Source of the DNA: Candidatus Sulfopaludibacter sp. SbA3
GTDB lineage: Bacteria > Acidobacteriota > Terriglobia > Bryobacterales > Bryobacteraceae
Assembly: GCA_945890485.1 (NCBI GenBank)
Contig: CAMDCN010000009.1
Span: forward strand, 124,001 to 188,000
DNA length: 64,000 nucleotides
Direction of reading: 5' to 3'
In this document: positions 25,972 through 37,579 of the stretch, piece by piece
Layout of the letters: the number at the start of each line of letters is the position of its first letter
How positions within the stretch are numbered: the stretch's first letter is position 1
Made by a program: the position numbers and the translations under genes
Notes under the pieces: model-generated
What the model saw: only the letters and a program-made list of their open reading frames with translations
What the model was told of the DNA's origin: nothing
Databases searched by the model: none

Positions 25972-26982
25972 ATGCGACTTGCCGTTATCGGACTTGGCTT
26001 TATGGGCAGCACCCATCTGAAGGCGCTGCAGAATCTTCCCGGCGTAGAACTCGCCGCCGTCGTCAGCAACGACCCTAAGAAACTCGCCGGCGACCTTAGC
26101 GCCATCCAAGGCAATCTCGGCGGACCTGGCGAAGTTCTCGACTTCTCCAGTGTCAAACAGTACCGGACGCCCGAGGAGGCCTTCGCCGATCCCACCATCG
26201 ACGCGGTCGACCTCTGCCTGCCGACGGACCTGCACGCCCCGCTCTCCATCGCCGCCCTCCGGGCCGGGAAGCACGTCCTCGTCGAAAAGCCGATGGCCCT
26301 CGACCTCGCCCAATGCGATGAGATGATCGCCGAAGCGGAAAAGGCCGGCCGCGTGCTCATGACCGCCCAGGTCCTGCGCTTCTTCCCCGCCTACACCGCG
26401 CTCCGGGCGCAACTCACCGCCGGTGGCTTGGGCCAAGTGCGTTCCGCGCTCTTCCGGCGGCGCTGCGCCGCGCCCTTCTGGAGCCAGTGGCTGAAGAACT
26501 CCACCAAGTCCGGAGGAGGCGTCTTCGACCTGCTCATCCACGATATTGACATGTGTCTCCACCTGTTCGGCATGCCCGAAGCCGTGAGCGCCACAGGCTA
26601 CGAGAATCTCGAAGCGGGCATCGACTTCATCAACGCGACGCTGCACTATCCCGACATCGCTTCCGTCATCGTCACGGGTGGCTGGCACCATCCGAAGTCA
26701 TATCCCTTCTCGATGGAGTACACCGTCTCCGCCGATGGCGGCACCATCGAATACTCGACCGAGAATCGCCCGCCCACACTCTACAAGTTCGATGGGGAAA
26801 AAGAGGCGCTCGACCTCGAGACCGTGGATGGCTACGCGGCCGAGATCCAGTACTTCGCCGAGTGCGTCAACGAAGGAAAGCAACCGCTAATCTGTTCGCC
26901 CCGCGATTCGGCCAATGCGGTTCACCTGGCCCATGTCCTGCTGGCCTCCCGCGCCGCAGGCGGTCAACGCCTGGCCCTGTAA
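25972..26982 (+). CDS. Gfo/Idh/MocA-family oxidoreductase
   Basis: A 336-residue NAD(P)-dependent sugar or polyol dehydrogenase. The N-terminal Rossmann fold begins LAVIGLGFMGSTHLKAL, and the conserved EKPMALDL (Lys near residue 105) is the catalytic/cofactor motif. The C-terminal substrate domain carries GGGVFDLLIHDIDMCLHLFG with the Asp/His pair typical of the family. No export signal. A GATAAT box lies 11 bases upstream without a clear Shine-Dalgarno. The SRPBCC gene follows 5 bases later and is probably co-transcribed. Substrate unknown. Confidence 0.88.
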   Translation: MRLAVIGLGFMGSTHLKALQNLPGVELAAVVSNDPKKLAGDLSAIQGNLGGPGEVLDFSSVKQYRTPEEAFADPTIDAVDLCLPTDLHAPLSIAALRAGKHVLVEKPMALDLAQCDEMIAEAEKAGRVLMTAQVLRFFPAYTALRAQLTAGGLGQVRSALFRRRCAAPFWSQWLKNSTKSGGGVFDLLIHDIDMCLHLFGMPEAVSATGYENLEAGIDFINATLHYPDIASVIVTGGWHHPKSYPFSMEYTVSADGGTIEYSTENRPPTLYKFDGEKEALDLETVDGYAAEIQYFAECVNEGKQPLICSPRDSANAVHLAHVLLASRAAGGQRLAL

Positions 26983-26987
26983 GCCCT

Positions 26988-27509
26988 ATGCTGACCAGCT
27001 ACTTCCGGCTTCTGCTTCGCATCCTCCTCGGGACCGTGCTGTTGCTCGGTGCCGTAGTGGCCATCGGCTACGGGCTGAACGAGAAGCACACCGCCACGCG
27101 CGAAACGGCGCTGGCGGCGCCGCCGGAAGTGGTTTGGTCCACCATCACTGATTTTTCCAACGCCGCCAATTTCCGCTTCCAGCTTTCGCGCGTCGACGTG
27201 CTGCCCGCGCAGAACGGCCTGCCCGCCTGGCGCGAAGTGGAGCGGAACAGCGACTCCATCTCCTATGCCGTGACCGAGAGCAAACCCCCGTCGAAGCTGG
27301 TCGTTCGCATCACCGGCGACGAGCAACCCTTCGGAGGAACGTGGACCTATGAGCTAACCCCTTCCGGCGCCGGAACCCGCATTCGGATTACCGAGAACGG
27401 CGAGATCTACCATCCCATCTACCGGTTTGTGTCGCATCTGTTTCTCAATCAGGCGTCAACGATCGAAGAGTATCTGCGCGCGCTCGAAAGCAAGCACGGG
27501 AAGGGCTAG
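26988..27509 (+). CDS. Membrane-anchored SRPBCC (START-like) protein
   Basis: A 173-residue protein with one N-terminal transmembrane helix (LLLRILLGTVLLLGAVVAIG) and then an SRPBCC/polyketide-cyclase-like fold (about 45-165): ALAAPPEVVWSTITDFSNA at the start, WTYELTPSGAGTRIRITENG in the strands and LNQASTIEEYLRALES as the long C-terminal helix. Such domains bind hydrophobic ligands. It follows the oxidoreductase directly, suggesting a shared transcript. Its stop shares the palindrome CTAG with the convergent gene. Ligand and role unknown. Confidence 0.8.
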   Translation: MLTSYFRLLLRILLGTVLLLGAVVAIGYGLNEKHTATRETALAAPPEVVWSTITDFSNAANFRFQLSRVDVLPAQNGLPAWREVERNSDSISYAVTESKPPSKLVVRITGDEQPFGGTWTYELTPSGAGTRIRITENGEIYHPIYRFVSHLFLNQASTIEEYLRALESKHGKG

Positions 27510-28327
27510 CAGCCGGGCCGCACGGGAATTGTCAATGGCTTCGTTTCGCCGCCGTCGACGGAGAGGTTGTAGGTGCCTGCGAAGACATCCTCAATCACCA
27601 GGCACCCGTTGGCCGGAATCTCCCGGTTCGTAATGTCATAGACGTTGTGCGGAGGCGGAGCCGCCACCGGCGCCAGTGTGGCCAGTTTTCCCGCTAACTT
27701 GAGCCGCACCCGGTGTACCGCGACTCGCTTTAACAGGACGTCGATCTCCGGGACCTTTTCTCCCATCACCAGCGTCACAGGCTGATCGTACTTGGTTTCG
27801 GTGAACATCTCCCGGCCGCCCGCCGCGCCGCGGACCGGCTCCCACGTGATGCCGCGCGTCGCCACAATCTCGTAGCTCCCCGGGCGCAAGCCCGTCAGCC
27901 GGAAGACGCCGTTGGCATCAGTCCAGTCCGTTTCAATGGCTTCACCCTTCACGCGCGCCTCCACGGTTACGGCGCTGATCGGCTCACCGGCAGCCCGCAG
28001 AACCCGGCCGTGGATGCGGAGTTCCGGCGCCAGCCGGAGATCGTAGTCCCGCTTCTCGTCGCTGGCCAGTAGGTCCAGCGTCGCGGCATCCAGCGGCAAG
28101 AACTCATCGGCCACGGCTTGGACAGTGAAACGGGCCGCAGGCAGGGTGCTAAACACATAGCGCCCGTCTGTCCCGGTGCGCTCCTCAAACGATTGGCCCG
28201 CGGGTGTAGTCAGCCGCACCAACACCCTTTCAAGCGGCATTCGCGTTACCGCATGCCGAACCGTTCCGCGCAGAGAGGCGGCCTCGGCCGCGAAGGAAAT
28301 CGCCAACAGGGTGATGAGAAGTTTCAC
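27506..28327 (-). CDS. Secreted carboxypeptidase-regulatory-like protein (small)
   Basis: A 273-residue exported protein (signal MKLLITLLAISFAAEA) made of about three beta-sandwich units: LRGTVRHAVTRMPLERVLVR with GTDGRYVFSTLPAARFTVQA, then LRIHGRVLRAAGEPISAVTV with DANGVFRLTGLRPGSYEIVA, and a final strand-rich part. These transthyretin-like CarboxypepD_reg domains carry no catalytic residues. It overlaps the upstream gene by ATGA on the minus strand (28324-28327), so the three related genes from 31539 downward probably form one operon. Function unknown; perhaps surface adhesion or carbohydrate contact. Confidence 0.8.
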   Translation of the reverse strand: MKLLITLLAISFAAEAASLRGTVRHAVTRMPLERVLVRLTTPAGQSFEERTGTDGRYVFSTLPAARFTVQAVADEFLPLDAATLDLLASDEKRDYDLRLAPELRIHGRVLRAAGEPISAVTVEARVKGEAIETDWTDANGVFRLTGLRPGSYEIVATRGITWEPVRGAAGGREMFTETKYDQPVTLVMGEKVPEIDVLLKRVAVHRVRLKLAGKLATLAPVAAPPPHNVYDITNREIPANGCLVIEDVFAGTYNLSVDGGETKPLTIPVRPGC

Positions 28328-29946
28328 TGTCCTAGGTCGAGGCCGAATTCGGCCAGCTCCTTTCGGCTAAGTTGTACCAAAGCCGCAGTGCCGGTTGCAC
28401 CTTCCGCAATCTCTACCTTCGTCATCTTCGCTTCCAGCTTCTCAATCGTCTCTTTCGATTTGGGTCCATCGAACTGGATATCTTCGACGGCCAGCAGACG
28501 GAACTTACCCGGAGGGAGGCCGGAGAAGGTAAACGATCCCTCCTGATCGACTGGGGCGATCGGCATCACCCCGGGCAGCGACATGAACAGCCTTTCGGGG
28601 AATGCCATGCCTTCCGGCAGCAAGATCACGCGGCCCGGCGCTTGGTTTTCGGACACCCGCTTCACGGAGCCGGTCAGCTTGGCCGGTTTGGTGCCCAACA
28701 CGATCTCCATTTCCGTGGCGCCGTTAGAGAAGTCCAGGCCAGCGGCCGTCACCTCTTTGTCGCCCACTACAATCTTCTTCACGTACGTGTTGGCAGGCGC
28801 ACGGAAGTTGACTTGGTAAGCCAGCCGGCTCACATCGTTCAATTCGAATGCCCCGGCTGCGCTGACCTGTCCCATCGCCATTCCCATCCCGGCTTCCGAT
28901 GGATACAGCGAAATGGACATGCCCTCCACTTGTGCTTCGCCCTCACCGTCCACTCGGACTTTGCCCTGAACCTTGAGAGGAGGCTGCACCTGCAGAGTGA
29001 TGTCCTCCAGATCGGCCTGCGCCACTGCAATCGGCATCCGTCCTAACTCCGCCACTCTCCCATTGCCAAAACTGATCAAGACCAAGTGGTAGTCGCCCGG
29101 GCTTGCGCCGGGAATCTCGAAGCTGCCATCGGGCTTCAAGGCGCTCTGCGACCCGCCCCATCGAAATGTCGTGGCCTGTCCGGTTCCCGGCGTCCGCCGC
29201 GCCAGCAGACTCACGCTTGAATTTTGGCCGCGGGGCCACGCCCCCACCACCCGTCCGCTAACTTTGAACACGGAACCGCGCCGCAGCATGATTTGCGTGG
29301 GCGTGCTGGTCTGGCCCGATTTCAGTTCAATTGGCGTGGCCCCCGTAAACTCCGAACTACTCGGATAGAAGGTTGCCAGGTAACCCAGTTTGCCACTCGG
29401 CGCGCCCATCGATTGCCGCTGAGCAACCAAGTAATACTTGCCGGGCATGAGGCCCGCAATCCGGAACTCACCCAAGTCGTTCGTCGTCATCCCCTGCTGC
29501 GGCGCCAACTGGCCGTTCCGGGGGACTACTACCTGCACCGTCGCCCTCTCGACGGGCTCGCCCTCCTCGTCCACCACCCGCCCAATGATCACGGCGTGTG
29601 GCTGGAGGTAGAAAGTCATCTTGTCTAGCGTGGCGCCCGGCCGGACGGTAAACGTCGTCATCGGAGCCTTCGACTCCTTGGAGGACAACGGTATGCGAAG
29701 AAACCCTGCCTTCTCTACCATCACCACATAGCTTCCGGCTGGCACGTCCGCGAAGCTGAACTTACCCTCCGCGTCACTGGTCGCCCAGAGTACCGTCGGC
29801 GCCGGATTCGGATTGTTCCCCCGCAATGAGAGGTTGACTTTGGCAACCGGCTCTCCGGTGGCCACATTCTCTACGGTTCCTGTTACTGACAGTGGCTTCT
29901 GTGCCAACAGAACGCCGGAAAGAAGAAGCAGGGCAAGATATCGCAT
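28324..29946 (-). CDS. Secreted carboxypeptidase-regulatory-like protein
   Basis: A 540-residue exported protein (signal MRYLALLLLSGVLLAQ) with several CarboxypepD_reg-like units: SVTGTVENVATGEPVAKVNL...DAEGKFSFADVPAGSYVVMV, VIIGRVVDEEGEPVERATVQ...NDLGEFRIAGLMPGKYYLVA, KVSGRVVG and QGKVRVDG. A helical tail (ETIEKLEAKMTKVEIAEGAT) follows. The gene has the same length and order of motifs as the 523-residue gene upstream, so the two are paralogues. A GATAAC box lies 11 bases before the ATG. The previous gene stops 21 bases away. Confidence 0.82.
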   Translation of the reverse strand: MRYLALLLLSGVLLAQKPLSVTGTVENVATGEPVAKVNLSLRGNNPNPAPTVLWATSDAEGKFSFADVPAGSYVVMVEKAGFLRIPLSSKESKAPMTTFTVRPGATLDKMTFYLQPHAVIIGRVVDEEGEPVERATVQVVVPRNGQLAPQQGMTTNDLGEFRIAGLMPGKYYLVAQRQSMGAPSGKLGYLATFYPSSSEFTGATPIELKSGQTSTPTQIMLRRGSVFKVSGRVVGAWPRGQNSSVSLLARRTPGTGQATTFRWGGSQSALKPDGSFEIPGASPGDYHLVLISFGNGRVAELGRMPIAVAQADLEDITLQVQPPLKVQGKVRVDGEGEAQVEGMSISLYPSEAGMGMAMGQVSAAGAFELNDVSRLAYQVNFRAPANTYVKKIVVGDKEVTAAGLDFSNGATEMEIVLGTKPAKLTGSVKRVSENQAPGRVILLPEGMAFPERLFMSLPGVMPIAPVDQEGSFTFSGLPPGKFRLLAVEDIQFDGPKSKETIEKLEAKMTKVEIAEGATGTAALVQLSRKELAEFGLDLGQ

Positions 29947-29967
29947 CTTGCCCTTACGTTATCAGAG

Positions 29968-31539
29968 TTAATTCGCGGATTCGAGATCTTTCTGAGTTAC
30001 CAGGGTCAGGGTGACTGTAACATTTTCACCCTCGGAGACCTTCACCTTCTCGAACTTACCTTGCACCTTCCGCTGATTCTCGGCGTCCATCTCGTTCACC
30101 ATCTCGGCCGTTTCCAGGGCGACCGCCCGGTATTCGCCCGGCGCCAGTCCACCGAGCGAGAATCCGCCCCGCTCGTTGATCTGCGCGACCAGCCGCGCAT
30201 TGGGGGTCGCCCCGATCAGCCAGACTACTCCGGCCGCCGCTTCCTTCACCTGCCCGTTCACGGTCGCCGGTTTTGTTCCCAGCAAGATGTCCAACGGAGC
30301 CACGGCGTCCGCCGCTGTCAGGTCCAACCCCGTCAGGAGCACCTCTTGGCCGCCGACGGTGATCGACTTTACGTAAGTCCCTTGTGGCGCGATGACGTTC
30401 AATGGAAATAGGTCCCTTCCGACGCGCCTGATCGCAAATGTCCCATCTGCTTTCACGGTCACGGGCGGCATTCCTGGCGCCGGTCCGGATCGATCCAACG
30501 AGATCCGCGTGCTGGCCAGGTTCACCTGACTGGGTGCGTCCGTTCGGATCTGCCCGCTGATCTCGAGCGGCGTCCCGGCGTACAGAATGACATTCTCGAG
30601 CGGAGTGTCTCCCAACTCGACATTTACCCTCCCCACTGTCACCGGCGGCCCCTGCGCAAACTGCATGACCTGCAGCGTGTAGGATCCCGGCGGCAACCCC
30701 GCTGTCTCAAAGACTCCGTCCGGCCGCAGTCGGCCTCCGCCTGCGCCGAACCCGCCCCGGAAGCCGGGGGTATTGCCTGTTCCACGCACCGTCGCGACCA
30801 CCTGATATCCCGCTCTTCCCGCCGACTCCTTCATGCCCTCCACGCGGCCCCGGATTCTCTGCATCGTCGTCCGGCGCATTGGAATAGTCAGTCCCATCGC
30901 ATCCTGGCCCGCTGCCAACACCACCGGCGCTGCGCCACTTTCGTCCCGCGCTGAAGGATAGTATGTCGGCGGGTAGCCGTACTCCTGGGCCGTTCCGGGC
31001 GCCACAAAGGTCCCCTCCCGCCGCGCCACCACAAAATACCGGCCCGGCGGTACCCCCGCCAACCGGAACTCGCCCAAGTCGTTTGTGGCCCCCGACTGCA
31101 TCTGGCCCCGTCGCAAGGTGGTTCCTCGAGCCGAAATCAATGAGACAAACGCCCTCTCCACCGGGTCCCCGTCCTCGTCCACTACCTTTCCAGCCACCAC
31201 GCTCTGCGGGTTCATCCGGATCTCAATACCGCTCATCGACTGCCCGGCCTCCACCTTCACCGCCGATTGATAAGTTGCGCGCAAGAAACCCGGCCGGTTG
31301 GCGGAAATCCGGTACTCTCCCGGCTGGACTTGCACAACTCGAAACACCCCGTCACTGCCGGTTGTTGCCTGGACTGTCGTTCGCTGCATCGTCAGGGTGA
31401 CCACCGCCTTCCGCACCGGTTCGCCCGTCAACCCATGCACCACCCGGCCGCTCACCGCGCCAGGTTTCGGCGCCTCCTGGGCGTTGCCGGAAGGGAGGGC
31501 GAAAAAAAGGCAAAACAGAAGCAAACTAACGGGTCGCAT
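29968..31539 (-). CDS. Secreted carboxypeptidase-regulatory-like protein
   Basis: A 523-residue exported protein. The ATG at 31537-31539 is chosen because it gives signal MRPVSLLLFCLFFALPSGNA; the frame stays open 17 codons further. It repeats the CarboxypepD_reg pattern (VSGRVVHGLTGEPVRKAVVT, VVAGKVVDEDGDPVERAFVS with DLGEFRLAGVPPGRYFVVAR, GQIRTDA) and ends with a charged helix (ENQRKVQGKFEKVKVSEGE). A TATTCT box lies 7 bases before the ATG. It diverges from gyrA, with 70 bases between starts, and probably leads the three-gene operon running to 27506. Confidence 0.82.
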   Translation of the reverse strand: MRPVSLLLFCLFFALPSGNAQEAPKPGAVSGRVVHGLTGEPVRKAVVTLTMQRTTVQATTGSDGVFRVVQVQPGEYRISANRPGFLRATYQSAVKVEAGQSMSGIEIRMNPQSVVAGKVVDEDGDPVERAFVSLISARGTTLRRGQMQSGATNDLGEFRLAGVPPGRYFVVARREGTFVAPGTAQEYGYPPTYYPSARDESGAAPVVLAAGQDAMGLTIPMRRTTMQRIRGRVEGMKESAGRAGYQVVATVRGTGNTPGFRGGFGAGGGRLRPDGVFETAGLPPGSYTLQVMQFAQGPPVTVGRVNVELGDTPLENVILYAGTPLEISGQIRTDAPSQVNLASTRISLDRSGPAPGMPPVTVKADGTFAIRRVGRDLFPLNVIAPQGTYVKSITVGGQEVLLTGLDLTAADAVAPLDILLGTKPATVNGQVKEAAAGVVWLIGATPNARLVAQINERGGFSLGGLAPGEYRAVALETAEMVNEMDAENQRKVQGKFEKVKVSEGENVTVTLTLVTQKDLESAN

Positions 31540-31596
31540 CTTTCTTAGAATACAGGACTTATGCCCATCGGATCTGTTATCATAGATCAAGTTTTG

Positions 31597-31603
31597 TAAG
31601 GAG
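31597..31603 (+). promoter_or_regulatory. Shine-Dalgarno supporting the TTG start of gyrA
   Basis: TAAGGAG ends 6 bases before TTG at 31610; no ATG or GTG in frame lies in the following 60 bases, so the TTG start is well supported. Confidence 0.8.
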
Positions 31604-31609
31604 CTTCAT

Positions 31610-34150
<2,541 letters not shown>

Positions 34151-34172
34151 CGATTTCCAGTAGAATAGCCTC

Positions 34173-35051
34173 ATGGCGACTCTGGTTCAACTCGGTTCCA
34201 AATCAATCGATGCTGCGGAGTTGGCGCAAAAGGAGCAGACGCTCCTCGCCAACCTCCGCGGCCTCGGCAGAGTGATCATCGCCTACTCCGGCGGTACGGA
34301 TTCTGCCTATCTCGCTTGGGCGGCTGTCCAAGCGCTAGGCGACAACGCGGTGGCCATCACGGCGGACTCCGCCTCCATCCCGGCCTCGCACAAGCGCGAC
34401 GCCGAGGCGTTTGCGCGGGATTTTGGTATCCGCCACGAGTACATCGAGACGTTCGAGTTCGATAACCCGGACTACGTCAAAAACGATAAAAATCGCTGCT
34501 TCCACTGTAAGGACGAGCTGTTCACGCGGCTCGACGCTGTGTGTCTCGAACGCGGCATCAGCAACGTCATCTATGGTGTCAACGTCGACGACCTCGGCGA
34601 CTGGCGGCCCGGCCAGGGCGCGGCGAAGGCTCACAATGTGATGGCGCCGCTCGTCGAAGCCGGCTTGACGAAAGCCGAGATTCGTGAACTCTCCCGTCGC
34701 GCCGGTCTCCCTACCTGGGACCGTCCGGCCAGCGCCTGCCTCAGCTCCCGCATCCCTTACGGCACGGCCGTGACGAAGGAAGTCATCAAGACCGTTGAGG
34801 ACGGCGAAGAGGCCATCAAAGCCCTCGGCTTCCGGCAGTATCGCGTCCGCTTCCACGGCGACCTGGTACGCCTCGAATTCGCGACCGACGAACTTGCCGC
34901 GGCCCTCACGCCCGCCATGGCCCTGCGCTTCAAAGAGATCTTCAAGCCGCTCGGGTTCCACTACGTCACCATCGACTGCGAAGGCTACCGCCAAGGCGCC
35001 ATGAACGAAGCGATAGGATTAGCGAATGCTTCGTCGCACGCTCCTTCTTAG
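34173..35051 (+). CDS. larE: ATP-dependent sacrificial sulfur transferase, LarE-like
   Basis: A 292-residue PP-loop protein. LarE donates sulfur from its own cysteine to a pyridine dinucleotide when the nickel-pincer cofactor of lactate racemase is made. Seen here: the PP-loop AYSGGTDSAYLAWA, NRCFHCKDELF, YGVNVDDLGDWRPGQ, and PASACLSSRIPYGT with Cys189 at the place of the sacrificial cysteine. A TAGAAT box lies 6 bases before the ATG. LarB, LarC and LarA were not found in the window. The last 26 bases overlap the start of the enolase-family gene. Confidence 0.85.
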   Translation: MATLVQLGSKSIDAAELAQKEQTLLANLRGLGRVIIAYSGGTDSAYLAWAAVQALGDNAVAITADSASIPASHKRDAEAFARDFGIRHEYIETFEFDNPDYVKNDKNRCFHCKDELFTRLDAVCLERGISNVIYGVNVDDLGDWRPGQGAAKAHNVMAPLVEAGLTKAEIRELSRRAGLPTWDRPASACLSSRIPYGTAVTKEVIKTVEDGEEAIKALGFRQYRVRFHGDLVRLEFATDELAAALTPAMALRFKEIFKPLGFHYVTIDCEGYRQGAMNEAIGLANASSHAPS

Positions 35052-36126
35052 CCCCCTCGCCCTCGCCGCCCAGCAGGCGAAAGAACTTCGCATCACGGGC
35101 CTCAAAACCGAACTCAAGATCAACCCACCGCGCGAGCCCAACTACGACGCCATCCACAAGCTGGGTGTCGACGCCGGGTCTGTCAGCCTGCGGATTGAGA
35201 CGAATGCCGGCATCACCGGCTACGCCACCTCCACCTTCGGCATGGTGAAGGGCGGGCCCAAGGTCGTCCAGACCATTCTCGAAGAAGAGCTGCGCCCGCT
35301 CCTGATCGGCGAGGACCCGGCCTTCCCCAAGCGGATTCGCGCCAAGCTCTGGCGCGAACTCGAATACCATGGCGTCGGCGGCATCATCCATTTCGCCATC
35401 GCAGCCGCCGACATCGCCATCTGGGACATCCTCGGCAAACATGCCGGCATGCCGGTTTGGAAGATGCTCGGCGCTTACCGTGACCGGATGCCCTGTTACT
35501 CCATGTGCGGCTGGTATTACGACAACGATAGCGATCTGTCGAAGTACAAGCGCTCTATCGAACAGGCCCTCAGCCACGGCTACAAGGCCATCAAAATGAA
35601 GACCGGCCGCTACAGCATGGCCGACGACGAACGCCGCATCAAGATCGCGCTCGACCTCTGTCCCCGCGTGATGATCGATGCAAATCAGGTCTTCAATCGC
35701 AACGAAGCCCTCCGCCGCGGCCGCCTCTATCAGCAGATGGGTGCCTTCTGGTACGAAGAGCCGCTCCCGCCGCACGACATGGAAGGCTATACCGAACTCG
35801 CCCGCGAACTCGATATCCGCATCGCCACCGGCGAGAACCTCTACACGAAGTACGCCTTCGCCGACCTGATCGCCCGCAAGGGCGCCGACGTCGTCCAGCC
35901 TGACAATCGCCGCGCCGGTGGTGTCACCGAGTGGCTCGAGATCGCTGCGCTTGCCGACGCCGCCGGCCTCGAACTCGCGAGCCACGGCGGCGGCTCCGCC
36001 AACATGAACATGCTCCTTACCATGCCTAACGCCATCTACATGGAAACCGGCGGCGCGCAGAAGAACATGGTCAATGGCGAGATCCTCGCGCCTCAGGCCC
36101 CCGGCATGAGCACCGAACCCGCATGA
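35026..36126 (+). CDS. Mandelate racemase/muconate lactonizing family enzyme (enolase superfamily)
   Basis: A 366-residue enzyme with an N-terminal hydrophobic stretch (MLRRTLLLSPLALAAQ) like a signal peptide. The enolase fold carries a KxK pair at Lys190/Lys192 (KMKTG), metal ligands Asp218 (MIDANQ), Glu244 (WYEEPL) and Glu270 (TGENLY), a conserved Asp293, and a His320 at the barrel end. This set fits the mandelate-racemase subgroup, acting on an acid sugar or other carboxylate by proton abstraction. It starts inside larE and overlaps the next gene by ATGA, so expression is coupled to both. Confidence 0.85.
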   Translation: MLRRTLLLSPLALAAQQAKELRITGLKTELKINPPREPNYDAIHKLGVDAGSVSLRIETNAGITGYATSTFGMVKGGPKVVQTILEEELRPLLIGEDPAFPKRIRAKLWRELEYHGVGGIIHFAIAAADIAIWDILGKHAGMPVWKMLGAYRDRMPCYSMCGWYYDNDSDLSKYKRSIEQALSHGYKAIKMKTGRYSMADDERRIKIALDLCPRVMIDANQVFNRNEALRRGRLYQQMGAFWYEEPLPPHDMEGYTELARELDIRIATGENLYTKYAFADLIARKGADVVQPDNRRAGGVTEWLEIAALADAAGLELASHGGGSANMNMLLTMPNAIYMETGGAQKNMVNGEILAPQAPGMSTEPA

Positions 36127-37559
36127 CCCGACGTCAACTCTTCCTCCTAGCCCTTCCGGCCAAACCCACCTACCTCTGTCTCAACGAAGACAATAGCCAC
36201 TATTTCTCCACCCGCGCGGGCCAAACGCTCGACCGCGAGAAAGTGGCCAGTTGGGTCGACCAGTACGCCGGCACGCAAGTCCGCGAACTCCTCCTCTCGG
36301 CCAACTCGCAACGTACCAGTTTCGCGAGCAAAGTCTGGGACCCTATCTGGAAGGGCTACGACCCCACCGGTCCCGACGACCAACCCTTGCTCCGGTCCAC
36401 CCCGGCCGAAAGCCGCGCCGGGGCCCGCAAGTGGATTCACACATCCTGGGACCTCGCCAATCGCAAGCTCGACCCCTACGCCATCTGGATAGACCGCGCC
36501 CGGCAGAAAGGCCTCCAGCCCTGGATCTCGATGCGCATGAACGACCTGCACAATGTCGACGACCCGGATAGCTACATGCACTCGACCTTCTGGCGTGAGC
36601 ACCCCGAGTATCGCCGCATCCCTTGGCGCGCCGTCGATTGGCGCGACCGCGCCTTCGACTTTGCGCACCAAGCAGTTCGGGACTATCACTTCGCGCTGAT
36701 CGAAGAGTACTGCGCCCGCTACGACTTCGCCGGCCTCGAACTCGACTGGATGCGATTCGGCTTCCATTTCCGACCCGGCCACGAGGCCGCCGGCGCTGAG
36801 AATCTGACAGACTTTGTCCGCCGCACCCGCCGCCTGCTCAATACCTGGGAGAAGAAGCGCGGCCATAAGATTTCCCTTGGCGCTCGCGTCCCTTCCCGGC
36901 CCGAAACGGCCATCAAACTCGGCATGGACGGCGCCCGTTGGGCCCGCGAAGGCTTGGTGCAACTGCTGGTGGTCACCCCGTTCTGGGCGAGTATCGAAAC
37001 GGACATGCCGATTGAGCTCTGGCGCCGCCTGGCCGGCGATCAGGTGATTTTGGCCGCGGGCCTCGAACTCCTGCTCCGGCCCTATCATGCCTACCGGCCG
37101 CTGCAGTTCAATAACCTGGAGATGCTGCGCGGTGCCGCCGCTTCATTGCTTTCCCGCGGTGCGGACCGGATCTACCTATTCAACTACATGGATTCGCAAA
37201 CAGCGATGCCAGATCTCGCTAACTATCCGAAGTTACTTCGGGAGTGTGGGAGCCTAACGACGTTGGCGCACAAGCCGCGCCGGCATATCGTCACTTACTC
37301 GGACACCTACGCGCCTGGCGAAGCGCAGGGGGCGCAGTTACCCAAATCCCTTCGCCCCGGCGACTGGGCCAGCTTCCGCGTGCACGTCGGCCCGGCGCTC
37401 GAAACCGCCAAGCCGGTCTTCCAAATTGAGGGGGAATTGGCCGAAATCCGCTACAACGGTGAACGCGAACTCCGCCCTGGAGTCAGCGGTTACGTCGTGA
37501 TTGACGTCCAGGCCCGCGTCGAAACGATCGTCCACTGGGTCGAGATCCAGGGCGCTTGA
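36123..37559 (+). CDS. Glycoside-hydrolase-like TIM-barrel protein (GHL10/DUF187-like)
   Basis: A 478-residue protein; start ATG overlaps the previous stop (ATGA). A short hydrophobic leader (MTRRQLFLLALPAKP) precedes a barrel. Motifs in order: YLCLNEDNSHYFS, LDREKVASWVDQYAGTQVRE, WISMRMNDLHNVDDPDSYMH, FAGLELDWMRFGFHF (an Asp/Glu pair on a barrel strand), and QVILAAGLELLLRPYH. The C-terminal third is beta-rich. It resembles putative glycosyl hydrolases of the family-10-like/DUF187 kind but I cannot assign a CAZy family. Being next to the enolase-family gene, it could act in the same sugar-acid breakdown route. Confidence 0.65.
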   Translation: MTRRQLFLLALPAKPTYLCLNEDNSHYFSTRAGQTLDREKVASWVDQYAGTQVRELLLSANSQRTSFASKVWDPIWKGYDPTGPDDQPLLRSTPAESRAGARKWIHTSWDLANRKLDPYAIWIDRARQKGLQPWISMRMNDLHNVDDPDSYMHSTFWREHPEYRRIPWRAVDWRDRAFDFAHQAVRDYHFALIEEYCARYDFAGLELDWMRFGFHFRPGHEAAGAENLTDFVRRTRRLLNTWEKKRGHKISLGARVPSRPETAIKLGMDGARWAREGLVQLLVVTPFWASIETDMPIELWRRLAGDQVILAAGLELLLRPYHAYRPLQFNNLEMLRGAAASLLSRGADRIYLFNYMDSQTAMPDLANYPKLLRECGSLTTLAHKPRRHIVTYSDTYAPGEAQGAQLPKSLRPGDWASFRVHVGPALETAKPVFQIEGELAEIRYNGERELRPGVSGYVVIDVQARVETIVHWVEIQGA

Positions 37560-37579
37560 AGGTATGGCACACTAACGAT

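Noticed and set aside
37556-37579. Longer ParD start at the TTG overlapping the previous stop
   Set aside because: Would add eight atypical residues; ATG at 37580 matches antitoxin length better.
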